Assembly: GCF_021190955.1 (NCBI RefSeq)
Contig: NZ_JAIOAO010000002.1
Coordinates: 124,001 to 188,000, forward strand
DNA: 64,000 nt
Origin: Parachryseolinea silvisoli
Lineage (GTDB): Bacteria > Bacteroidota > Bacteroidia > Cytophagales > Cyclobacteriaceae
Direction of reading: 5' to 3'
Part shown: positions 45,565 to 55,150 of the stretch, one piece after another
Layout of the letters: each line of letters opens with the position of its first letter
Numbering within the stretch: position 1 is the first letter of the stretch
The notes under the pieces: generated by a model
What the model saw: only the letters and a program-made list of their open reading frames with translations
Told to the model about the DNA's origin: nothing
Databases searched by the model: none
Position numbers and translations under genes: made by a program

Positions 45565-46143
45565 TTACGCCAGGGCTTCCACCGATTTGATCTCGCCCGG
45601 CATCATGCGCGTAAAGAGATTTTCAATACCCGCCTTCAGCGTCACCATCGACGAAGGACAACCGCTGCAAGAACCTTGTAGCTTCACCTTCACCACCCCT
45701 TCATTAAAAGAGTGGTAGGTAATTGCGCCACCATCTTGCTCCACCGCCGGACGAATGTATTCTTCCAGAATCGTTTTGATCTTACGGATTGTGTCGGTCT
45801 CCTCTTCTGCCGGAGCGTCGTCACCTTCCTTAATGTCGATAATATACTTACCCTCTTCCAGGTATTTTTTAATGTGATCCTTGATCGTGTTCTGGATCTC
45901 CAACCATTCTACGTCACCTTGTTTCGTAATGGTAATGAAGTTGCTGGCAAAGAACACCCGGCCTACAAACGGATACGAGAACAGCTCTACTGCAAGCGGC
46001 GAAATAGACGCGCTGGCTACATCCGGAAAATCGAAGCTCATCGTTTCCGGTACCAGCATTTCGTTCACCACAAACTTGAGCGAATTCGGGTTAGGGTTTG
46101 ATTCCAGGTAGATGTGTATGTTTTTGGGCGCAGCCTGTAGCAT
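45565..46143 (-). CDS. Nfu/NifU-type Fe-S cluster carrier
   Basis: 192 residues in two domains. The N-terminal Nfu_N domain (about residues 5-95, ESNPNPNSLKFVVNEMLVPE) is joined to a C-terminal NifU-like domain (about 115-190) with the cluster-binding C-x2-C in GSCSGCPSSMVTLKAGIENLF. The protein would carry 4Fe-4S or 2Fe-2S clusters from the scaffold to target enzymes such as lipoate synthase or aconitase. It is encoded alone, convergent with rpmA. The family is also called NfuA, but the domain order here (Nfu_N first) is the mitochondrial-like type. Confidence 0.92.
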   Translation of the reverse strand: MLQAAPKNIHIYLESNPNPNSLKFVVNEMLVPETMSFDFPDVASASISPLAVELFSYPFVGRVFFASNFITITKQGDVEWLEIQNTIKDHIKKYLEEGKYIIDIKEGDDAPAEEETDTIRKIKTILEEYIRPAVEQDGGAITYHSFNEGVVKVKLQGSCSGCPSSMVTLKAGIENLFTRMMPGEIKSVEALA

Positions 46144-46283
46144 GTTTCTAGTGTTTATACGATGGGAACAAATTTAACGAATTTAAGTTCGCGCCCAGCA
46201 AATCCTTTCGCCGCCGTGCCCCCAACTTTTCCTATATTGCCGGTTCAAAAACAAACGGTTGTTCACCTAAACCATTCGTAATC

Positions 46284-47837
46284 TTGACACAGAAGGGGAT
46301 TTTACGACTCGCAGTTAGCACTGTAAGCATCGCTGCCGCACTACGCATAGCTCATTTTTTAACCTCCGGCATTCCAGATTATGCGCTTCTTGTTACCAGC
46401 TGGCTGGCCCTGGAAGTTGTCCTCCTGGCCGCCATCGACCGGGTAACGTCGTTCAAAACCAACGCCCTACTCGTTTTTGTGCTTTTTACACTTTCGCTGG
46501 CACTGCACCTGGTCCATTCCTACGCCACGCCGATACCCGACCTTGTTCTGGCAGGTTCACGCTGGGTAACGCTGGGCGCCATCGGGTCCCTGGCCTTTAA
46601 GAAAAACTCGATCACCGGTTGGATCATCGCCAGCATGTTCATTGGCTGTGAAGTAGGCTATATATTCCCGACCATTGCGACCAACCTCGATGTACTCAGC
46701 AGCATTTTCCTCCGCCTGATCAAAACCATCATCGCACCGCTTATCTTCTCTACCCTGGTAGTCGGCATTGCCGCACACTCCAACCTCAGGCAGGTAGGGC
46801 GCATGGGGTGGAAAGCCATCCTATATTTTGAGGTCGTCACCACCATTGCCCTTTTCATCGGCCTGGCCGCCATCAACTTGACCCGTGCGGGCGAGGGTGC
46901 CGAGATGAAACCCCAGCAGGCACAGATCGAGCGCGCGGAAAAGCTCAAGGCCCAGGAAAAATCCAAAGACCAACACCACGTTATACTCGATATCTTTCCT
47001 GAAAACATTGCGAAGGCTGTCGCCGAAAACTATGTGTTACAGGTCGTCGTCTTCAGCGTACTCTTCGGCATTGGCCTGGCCAAAGTCACCGACGACGCGA
47101 AGAAAAAACCGATGCTGAATTTTGCCGAGAGCCTATCGGAAATCATGTTTAAGTTCACCGATATGGTCATGTACGTAGCACCTTTCGCCGTGGGTGGTGC
47201 ACTGGCCTACTCCGTCGCGACCTTCGGCTTTGGCATGCTCAAGAATTTGTTCATGCTCGTCGGCACACTATACATGGCATTGATTGCCTTCATAGTACTG
47301 GTGTTAGTACCGATTGGTGTGATCATCAAATTGCCCTTCCGGAAATTTATTCGTGCCATTTCCGAGCCGGTATCGATCGCCTTCGCCACCTCCACCAGCG
47401 AAGCCGCCTTACCCAGCGCCATGGAAAACCTGGGCAAGTTTGGTGTACCCCGTAAAATTATATCGTTCGTATTGCCCACGGGCTACAGCTTTAACCTCGA
47501 CGGCAGCACACTATATTTATCGTTGGCATCTGTATTCATAGCACAGGCCACCGGCGTCGACCTTACGTTTGGACAACAAATATACATGGTGTTTATTCTG
47601 ATGCTGACAAGCAAAGGCGTAGCTGGCGTACGCGGCGCTTCATTCCTCATTCTAGTCTCCACACTGGATACCATGGGTCTGGACTCTCAGAAAGCCACCG
47701 CTATTCTCGCAGTCGATGCTATTATGGATATGGGGCGAACAACCGTGAACGTCATCGGCAACTGCCTGGCAACAGTCGTTGTCGCCAAATGGGAAGGTGA
47801 ATATTCCGCCACCGCAGGCGATGGCACATTTGATTAA
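46284..47837 (+). CDS. dicarboxylate/amino acid:cation symporter with extra N-terminal membrane domain
   Basis: 517-residue DAACS (GltP/DctA) transporter. The usual core begins near residue 109 (WIIASMFIGCEVGYIFP), with LFLRLIK-like FLRLIKTIIAPLIFSTLVVGIA, and contains the re-entrant hairpin with TSTSEAALPSAMENL and the substrate motif GYSFNLDGSTLYL; DAIMDMGRTTVNVIGNCLAT is the conserved TM8 region. Residues 1-105 add about three TM helices not found in standard members (about 420 residues), followed by the normal transporter. Translation starts at a TTG (46284); no ATG precedes the core. It likely imports C4-dicarboxylates, glutamate or aspartate. Confidence 0.88.
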   Translation: MTQKGILRLAVSTVSIAAALRIAHFLTSGIPDYALLVTSWLALEVVLLAAIDRVTSFKTNALLVFVLFTLSLALHLVHSYATPIPDLVLAGSRWVTLGAIGSLAFKKNSITGWIIASMFIGCEVGYIFPTIATNLDVLSSIFLRLIKTIIAPLIFSTLVVGIAAHSNLRQVGRMGWKAILYFEVVTTIALFIGLAAINLTRAGEGAEMKPQQAQIERAEKLKAQEKSKDQHHVILDIFPENIAKAVAENYVLQVVVFSVLFGIGLAKVTDDAKKKPMLNFAESLSEIMFKFTDMVMYVAPFAVGGALAYSVATFGFGMLKNLFMLVGTLYMALIAFIVLVLVPIGVIIKLPFRKFIRAISEPVSIAFATSTSEAALPSAMENLGKFGVPRKIISFVLPTGYSFNLDGSTLYLSLASVFIAQATGVDLTFGQQIYMVFILMLTSKGVAGVRGASFLILVSTLDTMGLDSQKATAILAVDAIMDMGRTTVNVIGNCLATVVVAKWEGEYSATAGDGTFD

Positions 47838-47857
47838 ATAACAACAGCCCAAACACA

Positions 47858-47930
47858 GCGTGAGTATGAGAGCGAAGCATTACGGTTTCTTCGCTCTCAC
47901 TCTCACACTCACACTGTCTCATGCTGTCCG
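47858..47930. repeat. GA/TC-rich hairpin with CTCACACT repeats
   Basis: GAGAGCGAAG (47868-47877) pairs with CTTCGCTCTC (47889-47898); the outer arms are short CTCAC/CACTG tandem-like units. No T-tract follows, so termination is uncertain. Shares the 11-mer CAGTGTGAGTG (minus strand here) with 52228-52238. Confidence 0.5.
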
Positions 47931-48131
47931 GCGACTCGCTACAAAGGCGATAATGCCGGCTGCCAGCAAAATGCCGCCCGTGATCGGCGACCAATAGATC
48001 GGAGTCTTTTCTTCTTTGTTGATTTCTATCGGGCCGAGATCGGCCACTTCTTTTTTCGTGATCAACGTGAAGCCGGTAAAGACTGTCATGATGCCGCCAA
48101 TAACAATCAGGATGATGGCAAATGTTTTCAT
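47919..48131 (-). CDS. small membrane protein of unknown function
   Basis: 70 residues with two TM helices (about 2-24 and 45-66) and a short acidic/basic loop (KKEVADLGPIEINKEEKTPIY). The loop ending PIYWSPI before the second helix is a recurring pattern in small Bacteroidota membrane proteins. A longer frame reaches 48173, but the ATG at 48131 begins directly at TM1, as MKTFAIILIVIGG. It is the last open frame before the divergent aroC region and has no known partner. Confidence 0.65.
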   Translation of the reverse strand: MKTFAIILIVIGGIMTVFTGFTLITKKEVADLGPIEINKEEKTPIYWSPITGGILLAAGIIAFVASRRTA

Positions 48132-48244
48132 GGTAATTGTAAGTTTATTCACACACGCCCATGAAAAAGACATGCCCTCCTATATTCGAGGGCACATCCA
48201 TCCGTATTGCGACGGAAATACATTATTGCTGAAAAAAGTCTACA

Positions 48245-49321
48245 CTATATATTCCGCGTCGCGTTGTTCCGCAACAGGAAGTCGACCAGAACCAGGGCCG
48301 CCATGGCCTCTACAATCGGCACGGCGCGGGGCACTACACAGGGGTCGTGCCGGCCTTTGCCACTGACGGTGGCTTCGTGACCATGCTTGTCGACCGATGC
48401 CTGGTCTTGCATGATCGTAGCCACCGGCTTGAAGGCCACGTTAAAGTAAATATCCTCGCCGTTTGAAATACCGCCTTGTATACCACCCGAGTGGTTCGTA
48501 CGGGTTCTCACCCGGCCTCCCTCGGTATAAAATTCATCGTTGTGCGCCGAGCCGCGCAGGCGTATTCCTTCAAAGCCGCTGCCATATTCAAAGCCCTTCA
48601 CGGCATTGATACTCAACATGGCTTTACCCAGTTCGGCGTGTAACTTGTCGAATACCGGCTCGCCCAGGCCTACCGGTGTATTCTGAATAACACACGTCAC
48701 CAACCCGCCAATGGTATCGCGATCCAGACGTACCTGGTCTATCAAGGCGATCATTTGCCCGGCTACGGCGGCGTCCGGGCACCGTACGATGTTATCTTCG
48801 GTTTTACTAAGGTCCAGTTGTGTATAGTGCGGGGCTTTAATGTCGCCCACCTGGGACACGTAGGCTTGAATGGTTACGCCCAGGCGTTGCAGCAACAGCT
48901 TGGCGACTGCACCCGCAGCCACACGCGCCGCTGTCTCACGGGCTGAGCTGCGTCCACCGCCGCGATAATCGCGTATGCCGTACTTTGCTTCGTAGGTATA
49001 ATCGGCATGCGACGGACGAAACGCCTCCGCGATGTGGCTATAGTCTTTGCTACGTTGGTCCTGATTTTCAATCACGATGGCCAACGGCGTGCCTGTGGTC
49101 TTGCCTTCAAATACACCGCTCAGAATTTTGAATGTATCGTCTTCCTTGCGCTGCGTCGTGATCTTCGACTGACCCGGCTTGCGGCGGTCCAGCTCGGCTT
49201 GAATAAAGGCCTCGTCCAACGTCAGGCCCGGGGGGCAGCCGTCGATAACCACGCCAATGGCAGGACCATGCGACTCGCCAAAGGTGGAGATTTTAAAAAG
49301 AGTTCCGTACGAATTGCTCAT
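48245..49321 (-). CDS. aroC: chorismate synthase
   Basis: 358-residue enzyme that makes chorismate from EPSP with the help of reduced FMN. Signatures are [19 protein letters not shown] near the N-terminus, [20 protein letters not shown] and the C-terminal [15 protein letters not shown] region ([18 protein letters not shown]). Length is normal. It begins 20 bp after the batD gene and is probably transcribed with it, an unusual pairing of shikimate and oxidative-stress genes with no known functional link. Confidence 0.97.
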   Translation of the reverse strand: MSNSYGTLFKISTFGESHGPAIGVVIDGCPPGLTLDEAFIQAELDRRKPGQSKITTQRKEDDTFKILSGVFEGKTTGTPLAIVIENQDQRSKDYSHIAEAFRPSHADYTYEAKYGIRDYRGGGRSSARETAARVAAGAVAKLLLQRLGVTIQAYVSQVGDIKAPHYTQLDLSKTEDNIVRCPDAAVAGQMIALIDQVRLDRDTIGGLVTCVIQNTPVGLGEPVFDKLHAELGKAMLSINAVKGFEYGSGFEGIRLRGSAHNDEFYTEGGRVRTRTNHSGGIQGGISNGEDIYFNVAFKPVATIMQDQASVDKHGHEATVSGKGRHDPCVVPRAVPIVEAMAALVLVDFLLRNNATRNI

Positions 49322-49341
49322 GCGGGGTCGAAGATAGCGGA

Positions 49342-50775
49342 TTACTTCCGGAAAATGATAAAGGCCGCCGCACCGAGTGTAACAACGATGAACGCATTAA
49401 AGACCCACTTCTGCCACCGGTCGTCGGCAATCGTGTGTATGGTATTGTCCGCCGTGTCGATCTTGTCGTAGAAGCTGCCCAGGTCGTTTGCCTGGATCGC
49501 CTCGTTTTTCTTGCTTTCACCCGTCACCGTAAACACCAGCTTGGGCTGCAGGCTGTCATAACGCTGCTTGGCTGGGTTAAAGAACACCCAATAGAAATAA
49601 TCCTTCATCTTGTATTGACCCGGCTCTTTGGGAATCAGGAAGTAGCTGAACGACTTGGTACCCGTCACACGGTTCTTCTGCCGGTTAATATCCTGACGGA
49701 CGTTTGGTTCATAAAACTCAAAGTTGGCGTCCTTCTTCACCAGCGGTTTTTCGACTGCCGAGATATTCCCCTCACCATAGATATTAAACTCATACACTCC
49801 GCTGGCACCTGTCTCCAAATTAGTATTACGGCTGCGCTCATCCAGGCGATAGTCACCCACCGCGACGACGTCGCGCAGCGGATGCGGCGGCAGCTCTTTT
49901 ACCACTACGCGCTTAGCCTTGGCACGAAAGCTCTTAAAATCTTCCTTTCGGTTCTGACCGAAGAATGAAGGGTTCTTGGCCACTTTGTATTTGATCATTT
50001 CCAGGTCAAACGCCGGGAACACAACGGGCTCGGCATTGAGCGGATACAAGGTAGCCTGGTATATCTTATACTGCGAATATCCTTTGCCGTTGACAGTCAC
50101 ACTCTCGGCTTCGATATTTTCAATATTGAAATTCTCCTCCCAGCAGTTAGTAGGTTTAATCTTCTTGAGAATTTCCGACAGCTGTCGGCCTAATTCGTAA
50201 AACTGCAAGGGTGCGCGGTTGTCCTCCGCGACAAAGAAAGAGATGGTCGTATTAAACCCTTCCCCTACGTATACATTGTCTTTGTTGGTCGTAAGGGCCA
50301 GGAAGGCATCTTCATTTACATCCACGAACTCAGTCTCCGTACCACCCTCATCGCCTTCAAAGAAACTGCGGAACGGATCGCGTGTTTGTTGTTGCTGTAC
50401 CGGGGCCCCTACCTTTACTTTTTTACCGGTTACTTGTACAGGCTTGTCATTCACCTTCATGGTAAAAGAAGGAATTGTAACGACCCCTTGCTTGGTGGGT
50501 ACGTACGTCATGATCACGCTCGACGACGACGAGATCTGGCCGTTGATGATGTTGGTAGAGGATTGCGTCGATGTGCCCCGCTTACGGAAGCCAGGTATCT
50601 CCGGAAAATTGTCATAGCTTTTTAAGCGGTCATTTTGCACCGTCACCGTAATCGTCCAGGCCTGATTCTCGCCAATGGCGTCAGGTCCCAGGGTAACGGT
50701 CTGCGCCTGGGCAATGAAGGCCCCCGCTGCCAGCAGCACCAGAAATAACACCCGAAAAGAAAAAACACGTCTCAT
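49342..50775 (-). CDS. BatD-like protein (aerotolerance-type)
   Basis: 477-residue envelope protein: signal peptide (residues 1-25, ending AQAQ), several Ig-like/beta-sandwich BatD domains ([45 protein letters not shown] in pieces) and one C-terminal TM helix (about residues 455-475, [18 protein letters not shown]). In Bacteroides the BatA-E group is linked to aerotolerance. Here BatD stands alone; BatA, BatB, BatC and MoxR are not in the window. The frame extends to 50799, but ATG 50775 ([11 protein letters not shown]) begins the signal peptide. It is followed by aroC. Confidence 0.85.
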   Translation of the reverse strand: MRRVFSFRVLFLVLLAAGAFIAQAQTVTLGPDAIGENQAWTITVTVQNDRLKSYDNFPEIPGFRKRGTSTQSSTNIINGQISSSSSVIMTYVPTKQGVVTIPSFTMKVNDKPVQVTGKKVKVGAPVQQQQTRDPFRSFFEGDEGGTETEFVDVNEDAFLALTTNKDNVYVGEGFNTTISFFVAEDNRAPLQFYELGRQLSEILKKIKPTNCWEENFNIENIEAESVTVNGKGYSQYKIYQATLYPLNAEPVVFPAFDLEMIKYKVAKNPSFFGQNRKEDFKSFRAKAKRVVVKELPPHPLRDVVAVGDYRLDERSRNTNLETGASGVYEFNIYGEGNISAVEKPLVKKDANFEFYEPNVRQDINRQKNRVTGTKSFSYFLIPKEPGQYKMKDYFYWVFFNPAKQRYDSLQPKLVFTVTGESKKNEAIQANDLGSFYDKIDTADNTIHTIADDRWQKWVFNAFIVVTLGAAAFIIFRK

Positions 50776-51007
50776 AATGAAATCGATTTCAAAACTCATC
50801 GTTACAAAAATACGTTAATCGCACACATGAGGTCCGTAAAGCAAGACGAAATCAGCCAGGGTAACCACTTTGTATCTGGTCCAGGGGCGGAAATTACCCT
50901 GCTTTACGGTAGTTCAACGAAAGTTGGACAATCTTCTTTTATTTAAAAGATTATTTTGGTAACTTAACGATTGTTAGGATTAAATTTTTTCAACTGAAAC
51001 ATTTGCC

Positions 51008-51193
51008 ATGCTGAATTATGTCAAAACTATTCTCACAAAAGTGAGTTTTGACGCTCTTCTTTTTGAAAAAGAGCTACGAAAGGCGATAAAATTGATTATC
51101 GCCGATGAATTGAATGACCTCAGAAACTGGTGCTATGCCAGGTTTTCCGGCGAGTACGAAGCCATCCTGAACAGGTGCTTTGTCGTCGCTTAA
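51008..51193 (+). CDS. small protein of unknown function
   Basis: 61-residue protein rich in Leu, Lys and Glu with no TM segment (MLNYVKTILTKVSFDALLFEKELRKAIKLI in pieces, then NDLRNWCYARFSGEYEAILNRCF). It is probably a mainly helical soluble protein. An intrinsic terminator follows at 51239, and the region upstream has promoter-like A/T runs; these support a real gene in a stretch otherwise empty. Family unknown; small helical proteins of this size in Bacteroidota are often uncharacterised. Confidence 0.6.
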   Translation: MLNYVKTILTKVSFDALLFEKELRKAIKLIIADELNDLRNWCYARFSGEYEAILNRCFVVA

Positions 51194-51238
51194 CATCTAA
51201 CTACTTGTTCATCTTTTAAACCAACAAAAGATTGAAGG

Positions 51239-51270
51239 GCCCCTGCTTAGAGACAGCAGGGGCTTTTTTA
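51239..51270 (+). terminator. terminator of the small protein gene
   Basis: GCCCCTGCT (51239-51247) pairs with AGCAGGGGC (51255-51263), followed by TTTTTTA. Supports a transcript from the gene at 51008. Confidence 0.88.
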
Positions 51271-52209
51271 TTTCTGCTCTTCAGGAGGCAATACAAACCT
51301 GATGTTACGCTGCAGCCCTTCCAGCTTGGCCCGCTTCACGGCTGAATGACGAAAAACTTTCTGAAAAACCTCGGCTGTAATCTCTTTCCACTCGTTCGTA
51401 GAAAATTTACTCAGGTCCCCGTGCGGCTCAAAGCTGGCTTCATTGTGTGGCTTGGCAAACCGATTCCACGGGCACACGTCCTGGCAAATGTCACAGCCAA
51501 AAATCCAGTTCTCAAACTTGCCCTGAACATCGGCCGGTATTTGCTCTTTAAGTTCGATGGTAAAATACGATATACATTTGCTGCCATCGACCACAAAAGG
51601 CTGCGGTATCGCATCGGTCGGACACGCATCCATACACGCCGTGCAGGTGCCGCAGTAATCTTTCACCGGCCCATCACAGACCAGCTCCAAATCAATAATT
51701 AGCTCCGCCAGAAAAAAGAAGCTGCCCATCTGACGATTCAACAAGAGACTATTCTTACCAATCCAGCCCAATCCCGCACGTTGCGCCCAGGCGCGCTCCA
51801 TCACCGGCGCCGAGTCGACAAAGACCCTCCCCTGCACGTCGCCCACCTCCTCTTGTATGCGGTCGAGAAATGTCTTTAACTTATCCTTTATGACAAGGTG
51901 GTAATCTTCACCGTAGGCATACTTGGCGATCTTTAAACCACCTTCCGCAGCCAGGTCCTGCTTGGGATAATAATTGTACAACAGGCTCACCACCGACTTC
52001 GCACCCGGCACCAGCAGTGTGGGGTCCAGGCGTTTGTCAAAGTGATTTTCCAGGTAGCTCATCTTGCCCTGGTGGCCCTTTTTCAACCAGGCCTCCAGGC
52101 GTGGGGCCTCGTCCGCCAGAAATTCTGCCTTGGCAATACCGCAGAAGCTGAAGCCCAACCGAGTGGCTTCTGCTTTGATAAAATCGGTATAACGTTGAAT
52201 TGGCAACAC
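51268..52209 (-). CDS. queG: epoxyqueuosine reductase
   Basis: 313-residue cobalamin- and Fe-S-dependent enzyme for the last step of queuosine synthesis in tRNA. Two 4Fe-4S motifs are clear: [12 protein letters not shown] and [11 protein letters not shown]. Residues 1-170 form the cobalamin-type catalytic domain ([37 protein letters not shown]). The frame could begin with TTG at 52224, but the -7 box TACCTTTG occupies 52214-52221, so the transcript starts near 52208 and translation must begin at GTG 52209 or TTG 52206, nearly leaderless. No other que gene is nearby. Confidence 0.94.
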   Translation of the reverse strand: MLPIQRYTDFIKAEATRLGFSFCGIAKAEFLADEAPRLEAWLKKGHQGKMSYLENHFDKRLDPTLLVPGAKSVVSLLYNYYPKQDLAAEGGLKIAKYAYGEDYHLVIKDKLKTFLDRIQEEVGDVQGRVFVDSAPVMERAWAQRAGLGWIGKNSLLLNRQMGSFFFLAELIIDLELVCDGPVKDYCGTCTACMDACPTDAIPQPFVVDGSKCISYFTIELKEQIPADVQGKFENWIFGCDICQDVCPWNRFAKPHNEASFEPHGDLSKFSTNEWKEITAEVFQKVFRHSAVKRAKLEGLQRNIRFVLPPEEQK

Positions 52210-52213
52210 CGCC

Positions 52214-52221
52214 CAAAGGTA
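52214..52221 (-). promoter_or_regulatory. queG -7 box
   Basis: TACCTTTG on the minus strand, a full TAnnTTTG match. Its position rules out the upstream TTG start. Confidence 0.65.
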
Positions 52222-52227
52222 CAAAAA

Positions 52228-52295
52228 CAGTGTGAGTGCGAGAAAACAGAGCGAGCGTGAGAGCGAGTGTGAAGGAAAAACACACGCACGCGCGC
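52228..52295. repeat. GTGAG/GCGAG-rich simple repeat upstream of queG
   Basis: Starts CAGTGTGAGTGCGAGA and continues GAGCGAGCGTGAGAGCGAGTG, then a (CA/CG)n microsatellite near 52281-52295. It resembles the element at 47858-47930. It lies between the response-regulator stop and the queG promoter. Confidence 0.55.
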
Positions 52296-52300
52296 TGAAT

Positions 52301-52945
52301 TTAAATGATGCGGTTCTCCGTCGCCCTGCACACGGCCTTCACCTTGTTGCTCACGTGCAGCTTCCTGTAGATGTTCTCAATATGCTTGCGCACCGTGCCC
52401 GTGCTAATAAAAAGATTGTCGCCAATCTGATCGTAGCTCAATCCGTCCTTCAATTGCTCCAGCAGCTCCACCTCGCGTTTGGTAAGACCGGAATCTTCCG
52501 GCGTAGTGACCCTGCCCAGCGGACTGCGGATCAGGTTCAGCGCCTTCAACGCAATGCCCGGCGACATGGCCGCGCCACCATCCATCGCGTCGGCCAACGC
52601 GCATAGAATAGCGTCTGTGGGCTCCTCCTTCAACAGGTAACCCGTGGCACCGGCACAGATGGCCTCAAAGATCGTTTCGTCGTCATCAAAGGTCGTTAGC
52701 ATAATGACCTTGATTTGCGGGTAGCGCTGCCGTACCAAACGCGTCGCGGCAATGCCACCCAACTGGGGCATCTGAATATCCATCAGCACAATGTCGACAT
52801 TCGGGTCCTCGGCCAGCTTGTCCAGCAGGTCTTGACCGTGCTGCGCCGTGACCTTCAGACTGAGATCCGTCTCGAACAGCAACTTTTCGAGAATGACTTT
52901 TAGGGCGAACTCGCTGTCGTCTACGATGGCTAACCGTATCGACAT
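52301..52945 (-). CDS. response regulator, NarL/LuxR family, without adjacent kinase
   Basis: 214-residue regulator. Receiver domain with Asp9-Asp10, phosphorylatable Asp56 (VLMDIQMP), Thr in MLTTFDDDE and a LLKEEPTD segment in place of the usual K-P loop. The C-terminal LuxR helix-turn-helix is intact ([48 protein letters not shown]). It begins 2 bp after the PD40-OmpA gene, so both are co-transcribed; no histidine kinase is within 10 kb. The regulator may act on, or be activated through, envelope sensing. Confidence 0.9.
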   Translation of the reverse strand: MSIRLAIVDDSEFALKVILEKLLFETDLSLKVTAQHGQDLLDKLAEDPNVDIVLMDIQMPQLGGIAATRLVRQRYPQIKVIMLTTFDDDETIFEAICAGATGYLLKEEPTDAILCALADAMDGGAAMSPGIALKALNLIRSPLGRVTTPEDSGLTKREVELLEQLKDGLSYDQIGDNLFISTGTVRKHIENIYRKLHVSNKVKAVCRATENRII

Positions 52946-52947
52946 GC

Positions 52948-55014
52948 CTACTGTTTTAAGAATATAAATTCCACCCGCCGGTTGGTTTGGCGCCCTTCTT
53001 CCGTTTTGTTATCTGCCCGCGGCCTGGACTTACCATAGCCTTTGGCCACCAGCCGGTTCGTATCGATGCCGTTTGCCACCAGATATTCTTTCACAGCGTT
53101 CACGCGATTCTGCGACAATTTCATGTTGGTCGCTTCATCTCCCACATTGTCGGTATGACCCCCTAGCTCGATGGTCATCGTCTGGTGGCCTTTGAGGAAC
53201 TCGATCAAGCGGTTCAGCTCGGCATGCGACTGCGGACGAAGCGTAAACCTGGCAAAGTCAAAGAAGACGTTGTTGAGGCGTATAGCCTGCCCTACTTCAA
53301 TCGGCCCCAGGTATAGGTCACGCGTGATCTCGGTATAGATTTTCACATCGCCCGTGTTGATACTCTGACTTTCGGGGTAATACCCTTCGGCCTGTGCTAG
53401 GAAGCCATACTCCTGCCCCGATACCAGCGCGATCTTATATGCACCATCCACCGGGTTGGTCCGGGCTATCCCCAGCTCCTTCCCTGTGGTAAGCGATTCA
53501 TATTTCACATCCGCTGCCAAGGGCTTGCCCGTCTTGGAATCCAACACCCGACCCGAGATCATCACCACCGGCTTGGGCTTGGCACTCTCCGGCACCTGCA
53601 CACGCACCAGGTTATCCCGCACCGCGGCATCATTGTAAATAGACATATAGGCGTACTCACCGGTAGCCGGCACAACATAATAAAGCTCGCCGTTTACGGA
53701 GTTTACCGCAGGTCCGAGGTTCAATGGTTCCGACCAGTTGAGCCATGTATCGTCGAGGCGCCGTGTGATGAATACGTCATAGCCCCCGTAACCGGTCTTG
53801 CCGTTCGAAGAGAAATACATCGTCACACCGTCACCCGCCACAAAGGCACAAGGCTCGTCACCGGCAGTGTTAAGTGCCCTGCCTAGATTTTTTGGCTCAC
53901 TCCATGTATTGTCAGGCAGTAGAAAGCTTACATACAAATCCTGGTCCGTACGACGGTCGTCCATCTGCAAACACAAGATCAGCGTCTTGCCGTCAGGCGC
54001 AAAGTTGTAGTATACATACTTGGCCTTGTTCTTGAAATTTGTAATCACAACGTCCTGCGGCATAGACCAACCCGACTCTGTGCGGTGGCTGACGGAAAGG
54101 CCCGGTCCTTTCTGCGTGCCATCGGCATTATAGGTATTGCCGATATACAAGGTGTTACCATCGGGTGTCACGCCGATCACAAAGTTATAGCTTATGTTGT
54201 TGAGCGGCTGGCCAATGTCCTGTGCTTTGTTCCACTTGCCGTCGGCCTGGCGTTCAGCAACAAAGATGTCGCTGTTCGTTTCCGTCAGGCTGCGGGCAAA
54301 ATAAAGCGTCTTGCCATCGGCCGATATATTGGGCGCAATCTCGCCCACCTCGGTGTTGATGTTCGGTCCCAGATCTTCTTTGATCAGTTCTTTGGGATAG
54401 TTTTCGATCAACCGAACGCCTTCCTTATCCTGCCGGAACTCAATATAGTCGGTCTGGATCTTCATCGTCCGGGCTACAAATACCCCCAGATCAAAACCCC
54501 ACAGCGCCACAGGCGGCGCCTCGTGCACCCGTTGGTCGTTAATGTAATACGACAGCTTATCGCCTTTTAGGGATATGGTAAGTTTGTTGTACTGACCGGG
54601 CGGTTTGATCGCCGCGCTCTTTGTCCATGGCAGCAGGGAAGTATATTCTTTATTTACGTAACAATAGATCGTGAACATGCCGTTGGAGCTGATGGCAAAA
54701 GAATACGCATTGTCAAACGCGCCCCAGCACATGCCGTAACCATAGTCCTCTACACCGCTTACCTGGCGAATGGAAGCTTCGACGGTATAGTCTTTATCCG
54801 GCTCGTACGCTTGTGTTTTATAGAAATAAAAATTCCCGTCACCTGATGTTTTGTCCACAGTATAAACACCGTCGGCAATGGCGCCGGTGCCCTGCGTAAA
54901 ACCGGTGGACCAGCTGTTGTTGTTATTGTTAAAGTCTTCTCGAAATACAACGTTTTTTTGAGCCATAAGCAAACCGGCCATACACATGGCGCAGATCGTT
55001 AGCAAGTATTTCAT
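52948..55014 (-). CDS. PD40/OmpA outer-membrane protein with N-terminal LamG-like domain
   Basis: 688-residue envelope protein. Signal peptide (residues 1-18), a LamG/concanavalin-like domain (about 20-195, FREDFNNNNNSWSTGF with a poly-Asn run), PD40 propeller blades (about 220-460, APNISADGKTLYFARS, VIGVTPDGNTLYIGN, NFAPDGKTLILC, VAGDGVTMYFSS), a carboxypeptidase-regulatory/CnaB-like domain (about 485-560) and a C-terminal OmpA domain (about 575-688, IELGGHTDNVGDEATN, RLVAKGYGKSRPRA). It anchors to peptidoglycan while exposing carbohydrate- or peptide-binding modules. It is the first gene of an operon with the response regulator downstream. Confidence 0.88.
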   Translation of the reverse strand: MKYLLTICAMCMAGLLMAQKNVVFREDFNNNNNSWSTGFTQGTGAIADGVYTVDKTSGDGNFYFYKTQAYEPDKDYTVEASIRQVSGVEDYGYGMCWGAFDNAYSFAISSNGMFTIYCYVNKEYTSLLPWTKSAAIKPPGQYNKLTISLKGDKLSYYINDQRVHEAPPVALWGFDLGVFVARTMKIQTDYIEFRQDKEGVRLIENYPKELIKEDLGPNINTEVGEIAPNISADGKTLYFARSLTETNSDIFVAERQADGKWNKAQDIGQPLNNISYNFVIGVTPDGNTLYIGNTYNADGTQKGPGLSVSHRTESGWSMPQDVVITNFKNKAKYVYYNFAPDGKTLILCLQMDDRRTDQDLYVSFLLPDNTWSEPKNLGRALNTAGDEPCAFVAGDGVTMYFSSNGKTGYGGYDVFITRRLDDTWLNWSEPLNLGPAVNSVNGELYYVVPATGEYAYMSIYNDAAVRDNLVRVQVPESAKPKPVVMISGRVLDSKTGKPLAADVKYESLTTGKELGIARTNPVDGAYKIALVSGQEYGFLAQAEGYYPESQSINTGDVKIYTEITRDLYLGPIEVGQAIRLNNVFFDFARFTLRPQSHAELNRLIEFLKGHQTMTIELGGHTDNVGDEATNMKLSQNRVNAVKEYLVANGIDTNRLVAKGYGKSRPRADNKTEEGRQTNRRVEFIFLKQ

Positions 55015-55039
55015 ACGGAGGGTATTTTTGGATTTTAAA

Positions 55040-55047
55040 CAAATCTA
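55040..55047 (-). promoter_or_regulatory. -7 box of the PD40-OmpA/regulator operon
   Basis: TAGATTTG on the minus strand, a full TAnnTTTG match, 26 bp before the ATG at 55014. Confidence 0.62.
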
Positions 55048-55150
55048 CCGTAGGAATACCCGGCCGGGCAATACGTAGTTTATCGTATTCACCTGCGTAC
55101 GTCAAAGAACAATGTATTTACAACACGTATCAAAAGCCGGCTATCCGCGG

